DNA from: Selenomonadaceae bacterium
GTDB taxonomy: Bacteria; Bacillota; Negativicutes; Selenomonadales; Selenomonadaceae
Reading direction: 5' to 3'
DNA: 6,797 nt
Assembly (NCBI GenBank): GCA_017453765.1
Contig: JAFTEG010000310.1
Span: 1-6,797 of the forward strand
The notes under the pieces are model-generated. The model was not told the origin of the DNA. It searched no databases and saw only the letters and a program-made list of their open reading frames with translations. Shown in pieces: positions 5,337-6,797 of this stretch (position 1 is the first letter of the stretch; every line of letters begins with the position of its first letter). The position numbers were made by a program, and so were the translations under genes.

Positions 5337-5894
5337 ATGAGTGTATTTGAAAATTTGCGTAACGGTCAGCATTACCACGTTTTTAATGATGAAGATTATG
5401 TACGTGAGGCGCACGGCGAATTTGCGCGTTGCGGACATCTTTGCTACTTGATTAATCAGACAGACCCGCTTGAAAGAGAAAAGCTTGTCGAACTTGAACG
5501 CGAGCTTTTCAACAACAATTTGCCCGCCGATTCGTTTTTCACGCCGCCTTTTCAAATTGACTGCGCGTGCAGAATGTTTGTCGGCAAAAATGTTTTCGCG
5601 AATCACGGCTTAACCGTTATGTCTGTCGGCACGGTGACGATTGAAGACGGCGTAATGTTGGGACCGGAAGTCGGCATTTTTACCGTCAATCACGAGCCGC
5701 ATAATATCCGCGTGATTTTTACGAAAGAAATTTTGATAAAGAAAAATGCGTGGATTGGTGCAAGAGTCAGCATTTTGCCCGGCGTCACGATTGGCGAAAA
5801 CGCGATTGTCGGTACCGGCTCCGTAGTCACCAAAGATATTCCGGACAATGCCGTTGCCGTCGGTAACCCTGCGCGTGTTATAAAAATTGTGTAG
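5337..5894 (+). CDS. Sugar O-acetyltransferase of the maltose/galactoside acetyltransferase type (hexapeptide repeat)
   Basis: Predicted cytoplasmic acetyl-CoA-dependent O-acetyltransferase, 185 residues, with a left-handed beta-helix fold. The N-terminal part (about 1-60) corresponds to the small helical maltose-acetyltransferase domain, though poorly conserved. Residues about 74-170 carry hexapeptide repeats ending in ILPGVTIGENAIVGTGSVVTKDIP, then the typical GNPARVIK tail. The likely catalytic base is His119 in FTVNHEPHN, matching the histidine after a Thr-x-x in LacA/Maa enzymes; AWIGA (138-142) is also typical. The stretch between that histidine and the tryptophan is about four residues shorter than in E. 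coli LacA. The ATG at 5337 follows GAAGGTGA (5323-5330). Family members acetylate maltose, glucose, galactosides or related sugars, and the acceptor here is unknown. A place after dhaKLM is not usual for this family as far as I know. Confidence 0.88.
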   Translation: MSVFENLRNGQHYHVFNDEDYVREAHGEFARCGHLCYLINQTDPLEREKLVELERELFNNNLPADSFFTPPFQIDCACRMFVGKNVFANHGLTVMSVGTVTIEDGVMLGPEVGIFTVNHEPHNIRVIFTKEILIKKNAWIGARVSILPGVTIGENAIVGTGSVVTKDIPDNAVAVGNPARVIKIV

Positions 5895-5916
5895 TGAAGT
5901 ATAAAAAGTATTGAGT

Positions 5917-5930
5917 AGGTGAAATTTATG
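5917..5930 (+). promoter_or_regulatory. Ribosome-binding site that fixes the flavodoxin start
   Basis: AGGTGA (5917-5922) lies 5 nt before ATG (5928-5930). An in-frame GTG at 5919 falls inside this Shine-Dalgarno sequence, so the ATG is the better start and gives the canonical flavodoxin N-terminus MAKVLIAYYSRRGEN. Confidence 0.8.
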
Positions 5931-6452
5931 GCAAAAGTTTTAATAGCGTACTATTCGCGCAGAGGTGAAAATTACGTCAGCGGCGCGATAAAAAATCTTG
6001 CTGAAGGCAACACGGAAATTGTTGCGAAATTTATTCAGAAAAAAACCGGCGGCGATCTTTTTAGAATTGACACCGTGAAAACTTATCCCGCAGACTACAC
6101 CGAATGTACCGAAGTTGCGAAAGTTGAATTGCGTGAAAAGGCGCGTCCCGAACTGAAAAGATATCTCGATGACATTTCGGACTACGACACAATTTTTTTA
6201 GGCTACCCCTGCTGGTGGGGTGCGCCGCCCTGTGCAGTTGCAACGTTCCTTGAACATTACGATTTCAGCGGCAAGAAAATTATTCTCTTCACGACGCACG
6301 AAGGTAGCGGCTTTGGCGGCAGTGTCAGCTACACGAAAAAACTTTGTCCCACTGCCAAAGTCATTCAAGGCATTTCAATTCACGGTTCACGCGCGGCAAA
6401 TTGCGAATCGGAAATTGAAATGTGGCTTGACAGTTTGGTTGAATCTCTTTAA
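5928..6452 (+). CDS. Flavodoxin
   Basis: Small cytoplasmic FMN-binding electron carrier or flavodoxin-like reductase, 174 residues. The first strand and FMN-phosphate loop are VLIAYYSRRGEN (4-15), a variant of the usual YSRTGNT-type loop that is normal for the anaerobe branch with the ENYV..G.I.NL.EGNTE..A continuation. GGDLFRID (41-48) is the next family motif. GYPCWWGAPP (92-101) supplies the aromatic residues that stack on the flavin, and FTTHEGSGFG (121-130) is the third flavin-contacting loop. The protein ends with the expected helix at WLDSLVESL. It lies 33 bp after the acetyltransferase and 30 bp before a DUF362 gene, so it may be co-transcribed with both. Its redox partner is not shown by the sequence. 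Confidence 0.9.
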   Translation: MAKVLIAYYSRRGENYVSGAIKNLAEGNTEIVAKFIQKKTGGDLFRIDTVKTYPADYTECTEVAKVELREKARPELKRYLDDISDYDTIFLGYPCWWGAPPCAVATFLEHYDFSGKKIILFTTHEGSGFGGSVSYTKKLCPTAKVIQGISIHGSRAANCESEIEMWLDSLVESL

Positions 6453-6482
6453 GATAAAAAAATCTTTAGAAAGGGTGCTAAT

Positions 6483-6797
6483 ATGAACTTTACGCGAAGG
6501 CATTTTGTAGAGTTGGCGGGAACTGCGGCAGTAAGCGCGGGATTTTTCGGACTTGCGGGACTTACGGCAGGTTGCGGCGAGGCTAAATCTGCGGAGGTTA
6601 AAAGTGAGCCGGTGAAAGAATCAGCGGACGCGGCAGAAAATTATTCCGGCGAAAAGGCTAAAGTCTACTTCACGAAAAAAATTGACGCCGACCATTTGAT
6701 TAAACTATACAATTTGGTAAACGAAGACATCAGCGGCAAAGTTGCAATTAAACTTCACAGCGGCGAGCCGCACGGACCAAATATAATTCCTCCGGCA
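6483..6797 (+). CDS. Tat/lipoprotein-type DUF362-family protein (3'-truncated by window edge)
   Basis: The reading frame starts at ATG 6483, with AAGGGTG (6471-6477) 5 nt upstream, and stays open for 105 codons to the right edge. The N-terminus has a twin-arginine motif TRRHF (4-8), a hydrophobic segment (about 9-29) and a cysteine at 31 in LTAGCGE. It therefore looks like a Tat signal combined with a lipobox; the threonine at -3 is not ideal. A low-complexity Glu/Ala/Lys/Ser linker (32-60) precedes KAKVYFTKKIDADHLIKLY and GKVAIKLHSGEPHGPN, which I recognise as the beginning of a DUF362 domain. That family is often found in anaerobes and sometimes carries Fe-S clusters; its function is not established. 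The rest of the gene is outside the window. It follows the flavodoxin by 30 bp. Confidence 0.8.
   Translation, partial: MNFTRRHFVELAGTAAVSAGFFGLAGLTAGCGEAKSAEVKSEPVKESADAAENYSGEKAKVYFTKKIDADHLIKLYNLVNEDISGKVAIKLHSGEPHGPNIIPPA

Noticed and set aside
5919..5927. GTG 5919 as the start of the flavodoxin
   Set aside because: It lies within the AGGTGA Shine-Dalgarno sequence of the better ATG at 5928.
6451..6466. AAGAT/ATCTT hairpin after the flavodoxin as a terminator
   Set aside because: The stem has only five weak A-T-rich pairs and no following T-run, and the next gene's ribosome-binding site begins immediately.
6220..6486. 88-codon + strand frame overlapping the flavodoxin end
   Set aside because: Most of it is an alternative frame of a clear flavodoxin gene, with no motif and no ribosome-binding site.

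Overview
The window looks like an ordinary bacterial chromosome segment, most likely from an anaerobic member of the Bacillota. The evidence is short AT-rich intergenic gaps, Shine-Dalgarno sequences of the AAGGTGA or AAGGAG type, mixed ATG/GTG/TTG starts, a PTS-linked dihydroxyacetone kinase with a minimal DhaM, and an anaerobe-style flavodoxin. A Negativicutes-like host is possible, but nothing here proves it. All eight supported genes are on the + strand. I see no tRNA, rRNA, CRISPR array, insertion sequence or phage gene.

Layout: (1) 1-677 is the 3' part of a class I mannose-6-phosphate isomerase (manA), cut by the left edge and followed by a good intrinsic terminator (709-735). (2) 846-1838 is a YajO-like aldo/keto reductase with its own candidate promoter (759-789). 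(3) 1839-1984 is a structured leader with a long inverted repeat (1876-1948). (4) From 1985 a tight series of same-strand genes runs to the right edge: an exported alpha/beta hydrolase, dhaK, dhaL, dhaM, a hexapeptide-repeat O-acetyltransferase, a flavodoxin, and the start of a Tat/lipoprotein-type DUF362 protein. The gaps in this series are 52, 74, 41, 71, 33 and 30 bp and none contains a convincing terminator, so it may be one transcription unit.

Biochemically, DhaK-DhaL-DhaM form the phosphoenolpyruvate/PTS-dependent dihydroxyacetone kinase. DhaM receives phosphate from the general PTS, DhaL carries tightly bound ADP/ATP, and DhaK binds dihydroxyacetone covalently through a histidine, giving dihydroxyacetone phosphate for glycolysis. 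The window has no glycerol dehydrogenase, Dha-specific regulator or transporter. The roles of the hydrolase, acetyltransferase, flavodoxin and DUF362 protein in this neighbourhood are unknown.

No clearly new system is evident. The most unusual structure is between genes. The hydrolase leader has a long, nearly perfect inverted repeat. The dhaK-dhaL, dhaL-dhaM and dhaM-acetyltransferase junctions each carry a short direct repeat, and in two of them the copied unit includes the ribosome-binding region.
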